Part shown: piece after piece, positions 63,794 to 64,000 of the stretch
Position numbering within the stretch: position 1 is the stretch's first letter
Layout: each line of letters opens with the position of its first letter
Source: an uncultured Clostridium sp.
GTDB lineage: Bacteria; Bacillota; Clostridia; TANB77; CAG-508
Assembly (NCBI GenBank): GCA_900553685.1
Contig: USEI01000008.1
Location: 1 to 64,000, forward strand
Length of the DNA: 64,000 nt
Reading direction: 5' to 3'
The notes under the pieces: model-generated
Databases searched by the model: none
The model's input: the letters and a program-made list of their open reading frames with translations, nothing else
What the model was told of the DNA's origin: nothing
Translations under genes and position numbers: made by a program

Positions 63794-64000
63794 TTAAAGA
63801 GTTACTACTTGATTTTGTTTTAAACTATTTTGTACATCTATCACTCTTTGATTTTCTGATCCTTTCCAAGCAAGTTTAGGATTGCTTAATTCATCTACAT
63901 ATTGACCATCTACTAAAACATCCAAATAATTTAAAACTTCTTTTCCTTTTAAATCCTGATCAAATTTAAAACCAGACCAAGCCCATAAATTTTTATTAGG
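63794..64000 (-). CDS. nrdG: Anaerobic ribonucleotide reductase activating protein (partial, C-terminus)
   Basis: The last 68 codons of a gene that continues past the window edge. NLWAWSGFKFDQDL, YLDVLVDGQYVDEL, and GSENQRVIDVQNSL are the typical C-terminal blocks of NrdG, the radical-SAM activase of class III ribonucleotide reductase. The iron-sulfur motif lies outside the window. Supports an anaerobic lifestyle. Confidence 0.85.
   Translation of the reverse strand, partial: PNKNLWAWSGFKFDQDLKGKEVLNYLDVLVDGQYVDELSNPKLAWKGSENQRVIDVQNSLKQNQVVTL

Noticed and set aside
1..64000. CRISPR arrays, tRNA or rRNA genes, prophage modules, complete insertion sequences
   Set aside because: No regularly spaced direct repeats, tRNA-like cloverleaf sequences, rRNA signatures, transposases or phage structural genes were recognised in the reading.

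Overview
The window is strongly AT-rich. It carries a classical low-GC Gram-positive (Bacillota, Clostridia-like) gene set: a rimP-nusA-ylxR-ylxQ-infB-rbfA operon, spoIIM next to xerD and an EndoQ/YqxK-type PHP protein, a superoxide reductase, an anaerobic RNR activase (partial nrdG), MEP-pathway ispG, and a lone prepilin-like protein. This fits an anaerobic, spore-forming-lineage, probably gut-associated Clostridium relative. The species cannot be named from sequence alone. Almost all genes lie on the minus strand. Only the U32 peptidase-family gene (7.7-10.2 kb) and the PepV-type dipeptidase (22.8-24.2 kb) are on the plus strand.

Layout: 0-5.6 kb, translation/transcription-factor operon. 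5.7-12.7 kb, GLUG-repeat surface protein, RlhA/U32 protein, a membrane-anchored hypothetical, tyrS and a zinc-ribbon protein. 12.9-22.4 kb, choloylglycine hydrolase-family enzyme, membrane proteins, S66 peptidase, ispG, an atypical small gene, truB, rlmH, AlaX-like editing protein and prepilin-like protein. 22.8-29.9 kb, dipeptidase, two membrane-anchored hypotheticals, xerD, spoIIM, EndoQ family and DAHP synthase. 30.4-38.3 kb, glycosyltransferase, a second atypical small gene, RNase P RNA, Nudix, FAD enzyme, transglutaminase-like protein, superoxide reductase, mtnN, apt and a DMT transporter. 38.4-47.2 kb, VanY-like peptidase, Bce-type two-component system, acetyltransferase, AI-2E exporter, patatin, thioredoxin-CcdA-thioredoxin set, HD protein and pseudouridine synthase. 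47.4-54.8 kb, CofE-like ligase with foreign base composition, truncated GNAT, ABC-F protein, ABC exporter and Nudix. 54.9-57.8 kb, GGGtGRT protein, Fe-S scaffold-like protein and cysteine synthase. 58.1-60.6 kb, ECF sigma factor / DUF4179 operon. 60.8-64 kb, three frame-broken genes, YccF, a ZIP transporter and partial nrdG.

The most striking signal is regulatory. Three transcription units begin with a promoter, then a short leader ORF with a good ribosome-binding site, then an intrinsic-terminator-like hairpin just before the RBS of the structural gene. Before DAHP synthase the leader peptide (47 aa) has 12 Phe/Tyr among 21 consecutive residues. Before cysteine synthase it is a 12-residue peptide with three consecutive Cys codons, followed by five RNA segments that can pair in two mutually exclusive ways. 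Before the ABC-F protein it is a 9-residue peptide followed by nested hairpins. Together they look like ribosome-mediated attenuators sensing Phe/Tyr, Cys and, by analogy, ribosome-targeting antibiotics, in a lineage where T-boxes would normally be expected. The leader ORFs, promoters and complementary arms are read directly from the sequence; the regulatory behaviour is inferred.

Other notable points: an apparent one-base insertion separates the IF2 N-terminal domain from the rest of infB. Three genes have base and codon composition unlike their neighbours (18.9, 31.8 and 47.4 kb). Single-base frame breaks cluster at 60.9-62.6 kb.
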